Shown here in pieces: positions 20,918 through 30,281 of a DNA stretch of 64,000 bases (positions are counted from its first letter, which is position 1; every line of letters begins with the position of its first letter). This stretch comes from Microvirga flocculans ATCC BAA-817 (GTDB lineage: Bacteria > Pseudomonadota > Alphaproteobacteria > Rhizobiales > Beijerinckiaceae). The stretch spans positions 186,001 through 250,000 of the forward strand of contig NZ_JAEA01000008.1 of assembly GCF_000518665.1 (NCBI RefSeq), written 5' to 3'. The position numbers and the translations under genes were made by a program. The notes under the pieces were generated by a model. It made no database searches and was not told where the DNA came from. It saw nothing but the letters and a program-made list of their open reading frames with translations.

Positions 20918-21472
20918 ATGTCGAACGAGACGGTTGAACCGAAGCCCGATGAGCAGAGCCTGATCGAGGCGACGTTCCGGAACGGATCCATCACCGCCAT
21001 CGGGGTGGTCGTCGGGTTTTCCCTCGGATTCCTGAGCCGCTGGTCCGCGCTTCCAGGTCAGTGGGCTCATTCCGATCTGGTCTCGGTCGTCATGATCGCC
21101 CTGGGCCTCGGCCTGCAGATCAAGTCGCTGGCGGACCTCCTCCTGATCACATCCCTTCAGATCAAGCGCTACAACCGCTCGATCCGGATTTTCCTCGCCG
21201 ACCTGATCCTCGTCGGAGCCGGGATCGTGCTGGCGATCTTCGCCGATCTCTTCGGCCTGGGCGGCATCGTGCTCCAGGGCCGACCGGATCAGTCGAAGAC
21301 AGGCTTCGCGCTGCGTCCCTTCTTGATATCGGCCCGGCGCCCCTTCGCCTCGAGCCTGCGTTTCTTGGAGGCGAGGGTCGGACGCGTGGGGCGTCGGGGC
21401 TTCGGCCGCTCCGTGGCCTCGCGGACCAGTTCGACGAGGCGCGCCACCGCATCTTCCCGGTTGCGCTCCTGA
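20918..21472 (+). CDS. Small membrane protein, tail antisense to arfB
   Basis: A 184-residue frame of unknown function. Residues 20-115 contain about three hydrophobic helices (ITAIGVVVGFSLGFLS; VSVVMIALGLGLQIK; a third ending IFADLFGLGGIV). The last 60 residues are Arg/Ser-rich and lie entirely opposite the arfB coding sequence, so they are either accidental read-through after loss of an earlier stop or a real basic tail. The membrane part is convincing; the annotated end is not. Confidence 0.6.
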   Translation: MSNETVEPKPDEQSLIEATFRNGSITAIGVVVGFSLGFLSRWSALPGQWAHSDLVSVVMIALGLGLQIKSLADLLLITSLQIKRYNRSIRIFLADLILVGAGIVLAIFADLFGLGGIVLQGRPDQSKTGFALRPFLISARRPFASSLRFLEARVGRVGRRGFGRSVASRTSSTRRATASSRLRS

Positions 21473-21711
21473 ACGCGGAAGCGCTGGGCGGTGATGACCA
21501 GAACGCCTTCGTTCGTCATGCGCCTCCCGGCAAGTCTTGCGAGCTTTTCCTTCACGTAATCGGGAAGCGAGGGAGAATTGCGCACATCGAACCGCAACTG
21601 GACGGCGGTCTCGACCTTGTTGACGTTCTGCCCGCCCGGCCCCGAGGCGCGGATGAAACTCTCCTCAAGTTCCGCCTCGTCGATAGCGATGGAAGGGGTC
21701 ACACGGATCAT
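21289..21711 (-). CDS. arfB: Alternative ribosome-rescue peptidyl-tRNA hydrolase ArfB
   Basis: It rescues ribosomes stalled on non-stop mRNA by hydrolysing peptidyl-tRNA. The release-factor-like domain has the catalytic GGQ in RASGPGGQNVNKVETAVQLRF. A basic C-terminal tail (KKRRLEAKGRRADIKKGR) inserts in the mRNA channel. At 140 residues it is the typical ArfB/YaeJ length, with no codon-recognition domains. Confidence 0.94.
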   Translation of the reverse strand: MIRVTPSIAIDEAELEESFIRASGPGGQNVNKVETAVQLRFDVRNSPSLPDYVKEKLARLAGRRMTNEGVLVITAQRFRVQERNREDAVARLVELVREATERPKPRRPTRPTLASKKRRLEAKGRRADIKKGRSAKPVFD

Positions 21712-22001
21712 GGGGGGCTCTGGAGCAGGCGGGGGAGAATGACAGATGGAACAGGCGAATGGATTTCCAATGCAGGCTTATCCGCCGCTTGTCGAGAACC
21801 GTCCCGGCTTCAGGCCGCTCATCCCCACTTCGGTCCTCCCCGTTCCGGAGGCGGATCGTGCGCCTGCCCGACCGCTATCTCCCTTCGAAGTTGAGGTTGA
21901 ACTTCGGTCATGCAACCAATGATTTATATCTCAAGACTTGTCTTATCTCTAGTTGTGCTGCTATCTAGGAAATATGCAATAAAGAGACAGTTCCCCGCCT
22001 C

Positions 22002-22241
22002 ATGACCAAATCTCTGCGCCCATTGAACGACCGATCCTCGAACGGCCAGCGCGAGGCGCAGGAAAAGGTGGCCACTGGTGAGGGAATGAGCCCGCTGGAG
22101 ACGGCCGGGTATATTGCAGAGTTCTCGGCCGAGCTGTCCTATCTCGCGCGGCAATCGAAACTCGACCTTCTGGCCTACCTGCTCGACATGGCGCGCCTTG
22201 AAGCGATCCGCGCCGTCCGGATGGATACGAAGGATCTTTGA
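22002..22241 (+). CDS. Conserved hypothetical protein, 79 aa
   Basis: A small soluble protein with a charged N-terminus and an amphipathic helical C-terminal half (SPLETAGYIAEFSAELSYLARQS, then LLAYLLDMARLEAIRA). I recognise it as a type of short protein often seen in Hyphomicrobiales genomes, but no function is known to me. It is the last intact gene before the dprA remnant. Confidence 0.6.
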   Translation: MTKSLRPLNDRSSNGQREAQEKVATGEGMSPLETAGYIAEFSAELSYLARQSKLDLLAYLLDMARLEAIRAVRMDTKDL

Positions 22242-22379
22242 GCCGCACTTGAGCATTTTTCGGCGAAATGGATGCGGTTTGCCGTGAAAAATGCGGCCTA
22301 TCAAAGAAAAGAGATGATTCCACGCAAGGGGAACAGCTCTAAGGAAAGGCAGGATCGCCGTTCCGTTTCAGGCCATGAA

Positions 22380-22832
22380 TCACGCTTCGATCAGCGACAC
22401 CGCATTGCCGCCGTGGCGTTCGAGACGTCCGGCGATCTCAAGCTCCAGCAGCGCCATCTGGACGGCTCGGATCGGCAAGCCCGATTGCCTGACCAGATCG
22501 TCGATGGCGACAGGAGACGGCCCGAGAAAGGCGATGAGGTCGGCCTCCCTCTCATCGGCCTCGTCCTCGACGCCGGAATCCGGCAGGACGGGCGTCACCG
22601 GAGGGCGCACGACATCGGGCAGGTCGAGCTCGTCCCACAGCTCCTCGGACCCGAGGGCGTAATGGGGCTCCTCGGCGCTGCGGTCGAGGCTTGGTCCGGT
22701 GGCGATGAGAGGTTCGAGCACGCTCGTGACATGCTCGACGCCGGCGCAGAGGGTCGCGCCGTCGCGGATCAGGTCGTTGGTTCCCTCGGCGCGGGGATCG
22801 AGAGGGGACCCCGGAACGGCGAAAACCTCGCG
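22380..22832 (-). pseudogene. dprA: dprA remnant, C-terminal part only
   Basis: The reading frame begins [20 protein letters not shown], the end of the Rossmann-like DprA domain, continues through [15 protein letters not shown] and ends in the C-terminal winged-helix domain ([22 protein letters not shown]). DprA loads RecA on incoming single-stranded DNA during natural transformation. The N-terminal SAM-like part and most of the nucleotide-binding fold are missing: the frame meets a TGA 13 bp into foreign sequence. The cut coincides with a TGT-beginning transposon end. The rest of dprA is not found before 64,000. Confidence 0.88.
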
Positions 22833-22970
22833 TGTCGTGTCTCATTAAGCTCGACAATGCCATTCTTTATTTCTCAAGGGGTTACGAACCCAAGTCTCAT
22901 GACAACGTCACCACGAATCTTAGGAATCCTGACACTCGACTCACGGAATCTCATAAAGTCAGGCAGTGCG
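22833..22970 (+). repeat. Left-end repeats, candidate TnsB binding sites
   Basis: Three related sequences start at 22840 (TCTCATTAAGCTCGACAATG), 22895 (TCTCATGACAACGTCACCAC) and 22949 (TCTCATAAAGTCAGGCAGTG). They share TCTCAT in the same orientation and are spaced 55 and 54 bp, close to five helical turns. A weaker TCTCAA lies at 22872. Directly repeated transposase sites just inside a TGT terminus are the known design of Tn7-like ends. Confidence 0.6.
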
Positions 22971-23115
22971 CTTTCGGAGGTCAAACTCTCCTTCCCCGTC
23001 GGAGCCAGGACTCGGTCCAGCGTCCGCCGCAGACCCTGTCATTTTCTACAATTGAAGGTCGTCGTGGCGCGTCCTACGTCCGTCTCGCCTCTTTCAACCT
23101 AAGAAATGACTACCC

Positions 23116-23340
23116 ATGGCAATCAAGCTGACCGAAGCCGATCACAACAAGCTCGACGCCCTTCTCGACGGCGTCCTCGACGCGCATGCCTCGGGAGACG
23201 TGATCCTCAGCCAAGCGCGGGAGGCCATCGCCCACGTCTTCGCCGCGGCTGCGATCGACAACGAAACCGAAGTGAAGAGCTGGCTCGAGCCGGACCGCCT
23301 TGAGAGCTGGAAGGAAGAGTGCCGGAAGACGCGTGACTGA
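23116..23340 (+). CDS. Hypothetical protein, 74 aa
   Basis: A small soluble protein starting MAIKLTEADHNKLDALLDGV, mostly helical by composition (Ala, Leu, Asp, Glu), with a charged C-terminus. I do not recognise a domain. It is the only gene between the island end and the tniQ genes, and it is transcribed towards them. It has coding-like composition and codon use. It may be a passenger of the element. Confidence 0.55.
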   Translation: MAIKLTEADHNKLDALLDGVLDAHASGDVILSQAREAIAHVFAAAAIDNETEVKSWLEPDRLESWKEECRKTRD

Positions 23341-23393
23341 CGCCTCGTTCGTAAGAAGGAGCATGGCGGCTGTCGCAGCGCCCGCCGTGTCTG

Positions 23394-25325
23394 TCATTCA
23401 CCGGATCGGACGCGACTCCTCTGGAATGTCAGAATCATGTCTTTGATCGGCAACGCATCCAACTGGTCACGCCTGTAAAAAAGGCACAATGGCGTATCCG
23501 TCGCCCTTATGGTTTCGAGGTCCGGGATCTTCTGGAGCATCCGGGCCATTACCCGCGGAGCACTGCCATTTTCCTTAGCGACTGACTGGACAGACACCCA
23601 TTTCTCATGAAACGTCTTGGCTGACGCCTTGTCGACGCGGATTTCGCGGCGGGCGTGAGGCGCGGCCCTGATGTGCCCTCCCGCCACCAGCCCGAGTGTC
23701 ACCGTGACGTGGAAGCCGAGGTTGTCGCGAATCCACCTGAGTGTTACCCATTCGCCCTCTGCATTTAACTTGCGGATCCCCGCCATGAACCGGCTTGCCT
23801 CGTCGGCGTCGAAGAGGAGCGCGTCAAGCCCCGCGCCTTCGGGAATCTGCGCGAGCGGCGCGATCTCGCCCGACGCAATGGCTGCGACAAGCGTTTTTGC
23901 GGAGTAGTCGCGGGTCATCGTCGCCATCACCCGAGAGAAGTTCCACGTCTTTCCCGGGTCCTCCCGACGCGGACGCCAACCGGAATTCAAGGACGTGATG
24001 AGGCGTTCGACTTCCGAATGTGTGAAATAATAGAGCTTTGTCTTCCTTGCCCCGGCGCATACGGGTCCAAGTAGTGGCTCGATGACCCGGTCCTCGACGA
24101 GCCTCAGCGCAATCCTGTCTTTTATGCCGAGCCTCCGTTTCACTTCATTGAACCCGAGCAGCGGCTTCCCAGGCGGGCAGATCTCGTCCACGGACGCGCG
24201 GTCGACTGCAATGTACCGGCTATGCTGTTTCCTTGTCCCGACCTTGATGATCCGGGCTTCTATAAGGAGGTGGCGCAAATGCCGGGGCCTGCCGAGACGC
24301 TCGCCGAATTCCGAGAAGGACAGGTAAGGACGCTCCGTCTCGTGCATTGGCCCGGTTATCGTGTTGCCGCGGGTGAGGATGCCATCCCACTCCACCACCG
24401 CATACTTTGCGATCGCGCTCCGCACGGTCGCCCACGGTTCGTGGTCGTGTCTTACGAGAAATTGCCAAAACCCGCCGAGCAGCTCGCGTATGCCTCCGGA
24501 GCTGTGGCCGGTCCGCTTCTTGGCCGTGATACGCTCGTTGATGTATGGCGAAAGCCCTGCGGGCCAGTCGCGCAGGGCTTCCGCTCCCTCTTGCAGCTGC
24601 GCTATGATGCGTCCGACGTCCTCATGCGTCTGGCCATATCCGTACTGCGGGCTAAGTCCACGAAATCCTGCGTATGCGCCGAGCACTACAGCCGCCTCGA
24701 TGAGCTGGCTCAAGGAAAGATGAGACAGTCCCGGCGGAACGGCGCAGATCTCGGCAAGATCGGGGTGCACCTTAGGAAATCCGGCGGCGAGCGCGATCAT
24801 CGCAGTCCCGCGCAGTCGTTCCGGAGCGATCGGGATGCGCGGCACGAAGCGGATGTCTACCGAGCACCCGCTGCATGTGAGGAGCGGCCGTGACCTGTTG
24901 TAGCTCTTGTTGCACACGGGACACGCCCTTACCAGCCGCCGCAGATGCAGCGGACACGCCTGGATAGCTTTGAGGTCGAAAACGCCCGAGTGATATCCGC
25001 GCTCCTCTAAGCAGTCTGGGCAGTGCTTGTAAGTCTTGCGCTCGAGTACGCGTTCATCGACGGCATGACAGAAGAACCTGCGCTCGCCGCCGACCCTCAA
25101 GTAGACCCGCTGAGCCACCTCGTCCTCAGGGATGTCGAGGATAGCCGACGCTGCGCGGACGTCCGCCTCGGACCACTTGTAGAGCGCGGCAGGCGCTTTT
25201 AGCACCGCGACGATCCATGACGGCTCGTCATAATTGTTATGCGCAGCGACGCGTCCCATAAGGCCCGCTAGGCTTTCGTCGGGAAAGGACTCAAGAGGAA
25301 AGAGAACCGGCCGGATCGTGTCCAT
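23394..25325 (-). CDS. tniQ: TniQ family target-selection protein (second copy)
   Basis: TniQ/TnsD proteins recognise the target and recruit the TnsC ATPase. The N-terminal TniQ domain begins RPVLFPLESFPDESLAGL, followed by zinc-binding cysteines (HCPDC, ACPLH, ACPVC, CSGC). The remaining 400 residues contain several HTH-like segments and are expected to bind DNA, as in TnsD. At 643 residues it is much longer than the minimal TniQ of CRISPR-associated transposons. Its ATG overlaps the upstream tniQ stop (TGATG). Confidence 0.9.
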   Translation of the reverse strand: MDTIRPVLFPLESFPDESLAGLMGRVAAHNNYDEPSWIVAVLKAPAALYKWSEADVRAASAILDIPEDEVAQRVYLRVGGERRFFCHAVDERVLERKTYKHCPDCLEERGYHSGVFDLKAIQACPLHLRRLVRACPVCNKSYNRSRPLLTCSGCSVDIRFVPRIPIAPERLRGTAMIALAAGFPKVHPDLAEICAVPPGLSHLSLSQLIEAAVVLGAYAGFRGLSPQYGYGQTHEDVGRIIAQLQEGAEALRDWPAGLSPYINERITAKKRTGHSSGGIRELLGGFWQFLVRHDHEPWATVRSAIAKYAVVEWDGILTRGNTITGPMHETERPYLSFSEFGERLGRPRHLRHLLIEARIIKVGTRKQHSRYIAVDRASVDEICPPGKPLLGFNEVKRRLGIKDRIALRLVEDRVIEPLLGPVCAGARKTKLYYFTHSEVERLITSLNSGWRPRREDPGKTWNFSRVMATMTRDYSAKTLVAAIASGEIAPLAQIPEGAGLDALLFDADEASRFMAGIRKLNAEGEWVTLRWIRDNLGFHVTVTLGLVAGGHIRAAPHARREIRVDKASAKTFHEKWVSVQSVAKENGSAPRVMARMLQKIPDLETIRATDTPLCLFYRRDQLDALPIKDMILTFQRSRVRSGE

Positions 25326-27250
25326 CACCTCTTCCTGTCGGACGGTTGATGCCTAGGGCGCTTGCGGGGGCGCTGCAACAAGTCCACGAGCGGAAGCCGG
25401 GCGATATCGGCCCGCCGGTAAAACGGCGACCGGTGCCGCGCCGCTACCGGCAAGACGCCGATCCCCTCCACTTTCAAGAGCGCGCGGTTCAGCGCAAGCG
25501 ATGTGACTTTATGGTTCGGCGCGACGTGCTGACAGGCGATCCATTCTGCATTGAACGCTTCGACGGATCTCCGGCTCAGGCGGATCCACTTCCCTGATCC
25601 CATGCGATCGAGGTGCCCTGCCTTCACCAGTGCATGCACGACGCTCGAGTGGACTCCGAGCAGCCGGCAAGCCCATGCGACAGAGACCACGTCTCCGCTT
25701 CCGGCCTCTTGAAGCTCCGCTAGAAGCCGCCGCGCCTGAGTGCCGTCGAATGCAAGTCCGCCCAGTCCCTCGCTTGCTCCAGAGGTTGAAAAAGCTGGCA
25801 GTCGCCTGTTCCGGATCGCGGCGAGCACATCGGCAGGATCGACGCCGGCCGCTTCTTGCGCTTTCATCAGCGACTTGAACGACCAAGTTTTATTCAAGCG
25901 CGTGCTGTCAATGCGCGGCGACGCGATGAGCCCCTGCACGAAAGCGTCGATCTGCGGCCGCGCGAAGAAGTGGTTTTTCAGACGCGCCGCGCCGGAGCGC
26001 GAGGGTCCGAGGAGCGGGGGGATCACGCCTGCCGCGACGAGCCTCTGAGCGAGCTTGAATGGCAGGCCGACGTGCAGGGCCATTTCCTTCAGTCCGATCA
26101 AAGGCTGCCCAGACGGGCAGACGGCGTCAAGCGATGCGCGGTCGAGCGCGACGACACGACGCCCGCCAGGTTCACGGGCACGGTGCGTCTTCACGATGCC
26201 GGAAAGGACCAGCGCGTTCCAGACCCTCTCGGAACGACCTACCCTCGCTCGCAGTTCCTCAAGCGGCACATATGGCAGAGGCTGGCCGAGCCACTGCTCG
26301 ACCGTTGCCGCCGTGGGCCCTGTCACGATCCCGCTCCATTCGCCAGCGATGTAAGCTGCCACCTGGTGTCGAAGCGTCAGCCACGGCTCCCGCTCTTCAC
26401 TTGAGACAATCGACCAAAGCCGCCCCAGGTCGCCCGGCGACCCGCGCCTGCGCCGCGCGTTGTTCCGGGCGGAAACCTCGCGCAGAAACGCACGGAAGCC
26501 TTCCGGCCAGACGCTGACAGCGTCATATCCTGCCTGGAGCACGGCGAACTTGTCACCGGCGCGGCGGATTGCCGTGTATGCTCCGCCGCTTAGTGAGACG
26601 CCTAAGTCTAGCGCTCCAAGTGTGATCAGCAGTTCTGACAGCTCGTCTAAGCTGAGATGGGCCAGCGCCGCAGGAACGTCCTGCCAACGGATGGCACCAA
26701 AGCCGGCCAAGCGTGCGAGCCATGCCGTACCCTGTAACCTCTCTGGCGGCACCGCCTGGACTGGGGCATTCCGCCGATCTGCTTTGCACGCATAGCATTC
26801 GAAGAGGAGCTGGCTCCGAAGATACGGTTTCCCGCATCGATGGCATGCGCTGGCGAGACGGCACTCGTGACGCGGACACGCGTCAATGGCGACGAGGTCG
26901 AATGTCGCCCGATGGTATCCGTGGTCCGCGAGGCACTTCGGGCAGTGCTTGTAAGCCTCTTTCTCGAGCGCTCTGTCCCGCAGCCGGTGTCCCAGAAAGT
27001 TGCGAACCTCGCCTTTCCGGAGATAGGCGCGCGACGCCACGTCGTCGGCAGCAAGGCCGAGGAGACGCGCCGCGGCCTCGACATTCGCCGCGGTCCACAG
27101 GTGCTGCCGGCGCGTCGCGCCGATTACGTCGACGAGCCACCCCGCATTGTCATAATTATTGCTATCCGCCGTCCTCGCGAGAAGGCTTGCGAGGCTCTCG
27201 CCCGGGTGCGGGCGGACCGGGAACAGGACGGGACGGAGCGGATGATGCAT
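25325..27250 (-). CDS. tniQ: TniQ family target-selection protein (first copy)
   Basis: A paralogue of the following gene with the same layout: RPVLFPVRPHPGESLASLL at the N-terminus, then zinc ligands HCPKC, ACPRH, ACHRC and CYAC, then a long DNA-binding-type region of roughly 480 residues. The two copies align along the N-terminal 150 residues but differ widely afterwards, so they probably recognise different DNA or act as a heteromer. It overlaps tnsC by the TGATG arrangement. Confidence 0.9.
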   Translation of the reverse strand: MHHPLRPVLFPVRPHPGESLASLLARTADSNNYDNAGWLVDVIGATRRQHLWTAANVEAAARLLGLAADDVASRAYLRKGEVRNFLGHRLRDRALEKEAYKHCPKCLADHGYHRATFDLVAIDACPRHECRLASACHRCGKPYLRSQLLFECYACKADRRNAPVQAVPPERLQGTAWLARLAGFGAIRWQDVPAALAHLSLDELSELLITLGALDLGVSLSGGAYTAIRRAGDKFAVLQAGYDAVSVWPEGFRAFLREVSARNNARRRRGSPGDLGRLWSIVSSEEREPWLTLRHQVAAYIAGEWSGIVTGPTAATVEQWLGQPLPYVPLEELRARVGRSERVWNALVLSGIVKTHRAREPGGRRVVALDRASLDAVCPSGQPLIGLKEMALHVGLPFKLAQRLVAAGVIPPLLGPSRSGAARLKNHFFARPQIDAFVQGLIASPRIDSTRLNKTWSFKSLMKAQEAAGVDPADVLAAIRNRRLPAFSTSGASEGLGGLAFDGTQARRLLAELQEAGSGDVVSVAWACRLLGVHSSVVHALVKAGHLDRMGSGKWIRLSRRSVEAFNAEWIACQHVAPNHKVTSLALNRALLKVEGIGVLPVAARHRSPFYRRADIARLPLVDLLQRPRKRPRHQPSDRKR

Positions 27251-28266
27251 CACTTCTTCGAATCCTTTGGCCCTTTCGGTCCGGATCGCGGGTTGATGAC
27301 GGTTGGCCCGCCTTTGACAGTCGACTTCACGGTCGGGTCGAACGGGTTCTTGCCTCTGCCCGTTTTCTTAAATGCTTTGGCGAAGTCTTCTCTCGTGATC
27401 GTGTCCGGACCGTCGCCGCGCTCGAGGCTCACGCGCGCCGCGGCGCGGACCAGGCGCGTCATCATGCCGATGACGCCGCCGGTCGCTTCGTGGATCGGCT
27501 TCGCGAGTTCCGGCCGCCACATCTGCGGCGGCCGCTCGAACCCCAGCTGATCTTCGTACATCTTCAAGAACGCCTGAAACCGGACGGTCTTCTCGCCTCC
27601 GTCCCAGGCCATCGGCTCCAGTTCGATCACCTGCGCGGTGCGCCGCTCGAGCTGCTCGTTCCGGCTGATGATGGTCATTGAGTCAGGGAGCCCGGCGCAG
27701 ACGACAGGGACCTGAGCGTTGTCGAGCAGCTGCTTGAGCCAATCCGTGACGAGAAACGATACGCGGTCGCGGTCTCTATCGAGAAGGTGTTGAAATTCGT
27801 CCAGAATGATAAGCCGCTTCCCCGTGCGGTGAAGCGCGCTGACGATCCTCGTCGAGTTCCTCGCTGCGGTGCTCTGCCGGTCTTTGACGGGGTCGCCGAG
27901 CGCTTCCAAAAACGCCTCCGTGATCGCCTTGATCGTCGCGTGGGCCGGGACCGCCATGAACAGCACCTCGCCTTCCCGGCCGAGCTTACGGACTTGAGAC
28001 AGGAAGTAACGGAGAGAAGTTGTCTTTCCGCATCCTGAGGGCGCGGTCAGCATCGTCAGCTCCGCGCTCTCTCCGTCCGACCCCGTCTCGAGCCGCTCCA
28101 AAATTTCGTCGCAGACCCGCATCATCTCGTCGTAGCGGACGAAGAGCCCCCTTATCTTGCGGAGACGCTGCGCTCGTTGGACCGCAGTGTACGGTCGTGC
28201 CGGAGCCTTGCCGTCCTGTACGGCCTCGTCACTCGGACCGTCGAAAATAATGGTTTCATCGTTCAT
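27250..28266 (-). CDS. tnsC: TnsC/TniB AAA+ ATPase
   Basis: The transposition regulator that bridges target selector and transposase. Walker A is APSGCGKTTSLR, Walker B LIILDEFQHLLD, and a sensor-like region CAGLPDSMTII follows. It has 338 residues, close to TniB and to short TnsC forms. The C-terminal tail (about 40 residues, Lys/Pro-rich) may contact TnsA or TnsB. The ATG at 28266 overlaps the tnsB stop. Confidence 0.92.
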   Translation of the reverse strand: MNDETIIFDGPSDEAVQDGKAPARPYTAVQRAQRLRKIRGLFVRYDEMMRVCDEILERLETGSDGESAELTMLTAPSGCGKTTSLRYFLSQVRKLGREGEVLFMAVPAHATIKAITEAFLEALGDPVKDRQSTAARNSTRIVSALHRTGKRLIILDEFQHLLDRDRDRVSFLVTDWLKQLLDNAQVPVVCAGLPDSMTIISRNEQLERRTAQVIELEPMAWDGGEKTVRFQAFLKMYEDQLGFERPPQMWRPELAKPIHEATGGVIGMMTRLVRAAARVSLERGDGPDTITREDFAKAFKKTGRGKNPFDPTVKSTVKGGPTVINPRSGPKGPKDSKK

Positions 28267-30281
28267 CACAGCGTCTCCGAATCGATGCCAAATTTCTGTT
28301 GTGCTTCGCGCATCTGCGCTTCGAGCTCCTCGTCCGAGAGCGTCGGGCCTGGCTCGGGCTCGGGCGGCATCGGCGTTGCAGCCGGCGATCTGAGATCGGC
28401 CATGGCGAACGCTTCTCGCCCAGCGAGCTTGTCAGGCGTACCCGGTCGGTCCGCGAGCCGGGCGTCGCCGGACTTCGTCCTCTTGCGACGCCCGTGTTTC
28501 TGGGCGTCAGCGGCCAGTTCGTCATAGAACTCCGCCTTCACGGCGAGGACCTCCTCCTCGGACGCGCCGCGGACCCGGTCGCCCTTGGCTTTCATGAACG
28601 CCCTGTGCTGCCAGAGCGTGAGACCGTCAGCGAAGTTCGGCGCGGTGCATGGTATGCGCTGGAACTTGCCGCTCTCGTCGTCGAGCACGAAGACAGCCGA
28701 CAAATCCGTCGGATCGTAACGAATGTCCTCGAGCCTGAAGTTGCCTCGGCGCTTCACGCGCTGCTCGCGCAGCCAATCGCTGTGATAGTACAGGTTGAAG
28801 GCGCTGATGCCGGTTTTCTGGACAGTTCGCGGATCGAGCACGCCAGACGCAAGAATGGTCAAATCTTCGACGTTGTCCGGCATGCGGACGGGATACCGCT
28901 CGACGCCCTCGGCCCAAAGTTCCGCCGGGGCGCGGCCGTCGAGGCCGTTGTGCGTGTCTATCGAATAGATGTCGACGATGAACCGATGTAGAAAGTAGTT
29001 GATCTCTTCGAGAGTGTATATGGCGGCCCGGGCGGGATCATAGCTGCTCTCAGCCGTGGTGCGGCTCAGCGTGACGCCCGACATCTGATCGAACAAAGCC
29101 GTTCGCAACGTGCGGAAGAAGCGCTCGATCTTTCCCTTCTTTTGCGGATTACGCGGCGGTGCGTAGTCGATCGAGATGCCCAGGCTCCGGCATGCCATGA
29201 CAAAGTTCCTGGAATGGAACTCCTGACCGTTGTCCACGACGATAACATCTGGCATGCCGTAGCCGAGCCACTCGCGCCGGATCTTGCCGCCAAATGCTTC
29301 CTGGACATACAGCTTCGGCAGGATCATGTGCCGCAGCAATAGCATCACCGAGGCGAAACTCGGCCACTCCCACGTCAAAACGAATCCGAGAACCATGCGC
29401 GAATATCGGTCAATTGCGACCGTGAGCTTGGGCCGGCCGAGCAGCAGGCCGTCGCGATCCTGGGCATTGATGTCCATATACCAGTGGTCAATCTCGACCA
29501 CGTTCAACGGCGCGACCTCGTCTTTGGCGCGACGGACGATGTCGTACTTCAGCTTCGCTGCGCGGCGTCCATGCATGGCAGCGGTGAGTTCTTCGTCGTT
29601 CAACTTTAGGCTCCATCTGTAAAAGGTTGCCCGGCTCGGTACAGGGAGAGGGTCATCGGACCGGATCAGATTGCGGCGCTTGATCGCTTGCACGAACCGC
29701 GGATACACCGCGCTCATGTGCCGGTACGGCGTGTTCCGCAGCTCCGCGCGCGTGAAGAAGCTCATGAAGATCTCCTCGACCTCGACGCTTTTCAGGCGCT
29801 CTTCACGCGGCCCGGGATGGCCGGGGACGAGAGCTCGGATGTCGTTGCCGTGCTGCAAGCTCTTCGCGAGCCAGCGGCGAATGGCGCGGGTCGACGGTGG
29901 TTTGCCGCTTGGAAACAGATCGGCGAACTTCCGCGCCGCGGCGGCGAGAACAGCGTCGGAATAGGGTCGCGGGCCACATTCTTCTTGCAACGCGCTCAGG
30001 AACTTAGACCGCGTCTCCGCCGTCGCGCGGCGATGCTCCGGGATCGCGACGTAATCGCGCTCGAGCGGATTGTACCGCCGCGCCGCGTCCGCGTTTTTCG
30101 GCGCGACATGTCTCAAGAGCCGGCCTTCGGTGAACGCGGCGAGCAGATCGTCGACGGAGAAGATGCGGAACTCGCCCGTGAGCGGCGAGACAAACTGATA
30201 TCCTTCCGGCACGCGACGGTGCATCGACCATTCCACCCCGTCGAGTTGCACCCGCTCGTTGAGGTCGAACCGGATGCTCAT
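28266..30281 (-). CDS. tnsB: TnsB/TniA transposase, DDE (rve) integrase fold
   Basis: It cuts the 3' ends of the element and joins them to target DNA. The catalytic triad is visible: Asp in NVVEIDHWYMDI, Asp in VIVVDNGQEFHS, Glu in NPQKKGKIERFF. N-terminal HTH domains precede the core, and a Mu-transposase-like C-terminal beta domain and a charged tail follow. It is 671 residues long, as expected for TnsB. The ATG overlaps the tnsA stop (ATGA). Confidence 0.93.
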   Translation of the reverse strand: MSIRFDLNERVQLDGVEWSMHRRVPEGYQFVSPLTGEFRIFSVDDLLAAFTEGRLLRHVAPKNADAARRYNPLERDYVAIPEHRRATAETRSKFLSALQEECGPRPYSDAVLAAAARKFADLFPSGKPPSTRAIRRWLAKSLQHGNDIRALVPGHPGPREERLKSVEVEEIFMSFFTRAELRNTPYRHMSAVYPRFVQAIKRRNLIRSDDPLPVPSRATFYRWSLKLNDEELTAAMHGRRAAKLKYDIVRRAKDEVAPLNVVEIDHWYMDINAQDRDGLLLGRPKLTVAIDRYSRMVLGFVLTWEWPSFASVMLLLRHMILPKLYVQEAFGGKIRREWLGYGMPDVIVVDNGQEFHSRNFVMACRSLGISIDYAPPRNPQKKGKIERFFRTLRTALFDQMSGVTLSRTTAESSYDPARAAIYTLEEINYFLHRFIVDIYSIDTHNGLDGRAPAELWAEGVERYPVRMPDNVEDLTILASGVLDPRTVQKTGISAFNLYYHSDWLREQRVKRRGNFRLEDIRYDPTDLSAVFVLDDESGKFQRIPCTAPNFADGLTLWQHRAFMKAKGDRVRGASEEEVLAVKAEFYDELAADAQKHGRRKRTKSGDARLADRPGTPDKLAGREAFAMADLRSPAATPMPPEPEPGPTLSDEELEAQMREAQQKFGIDSETL

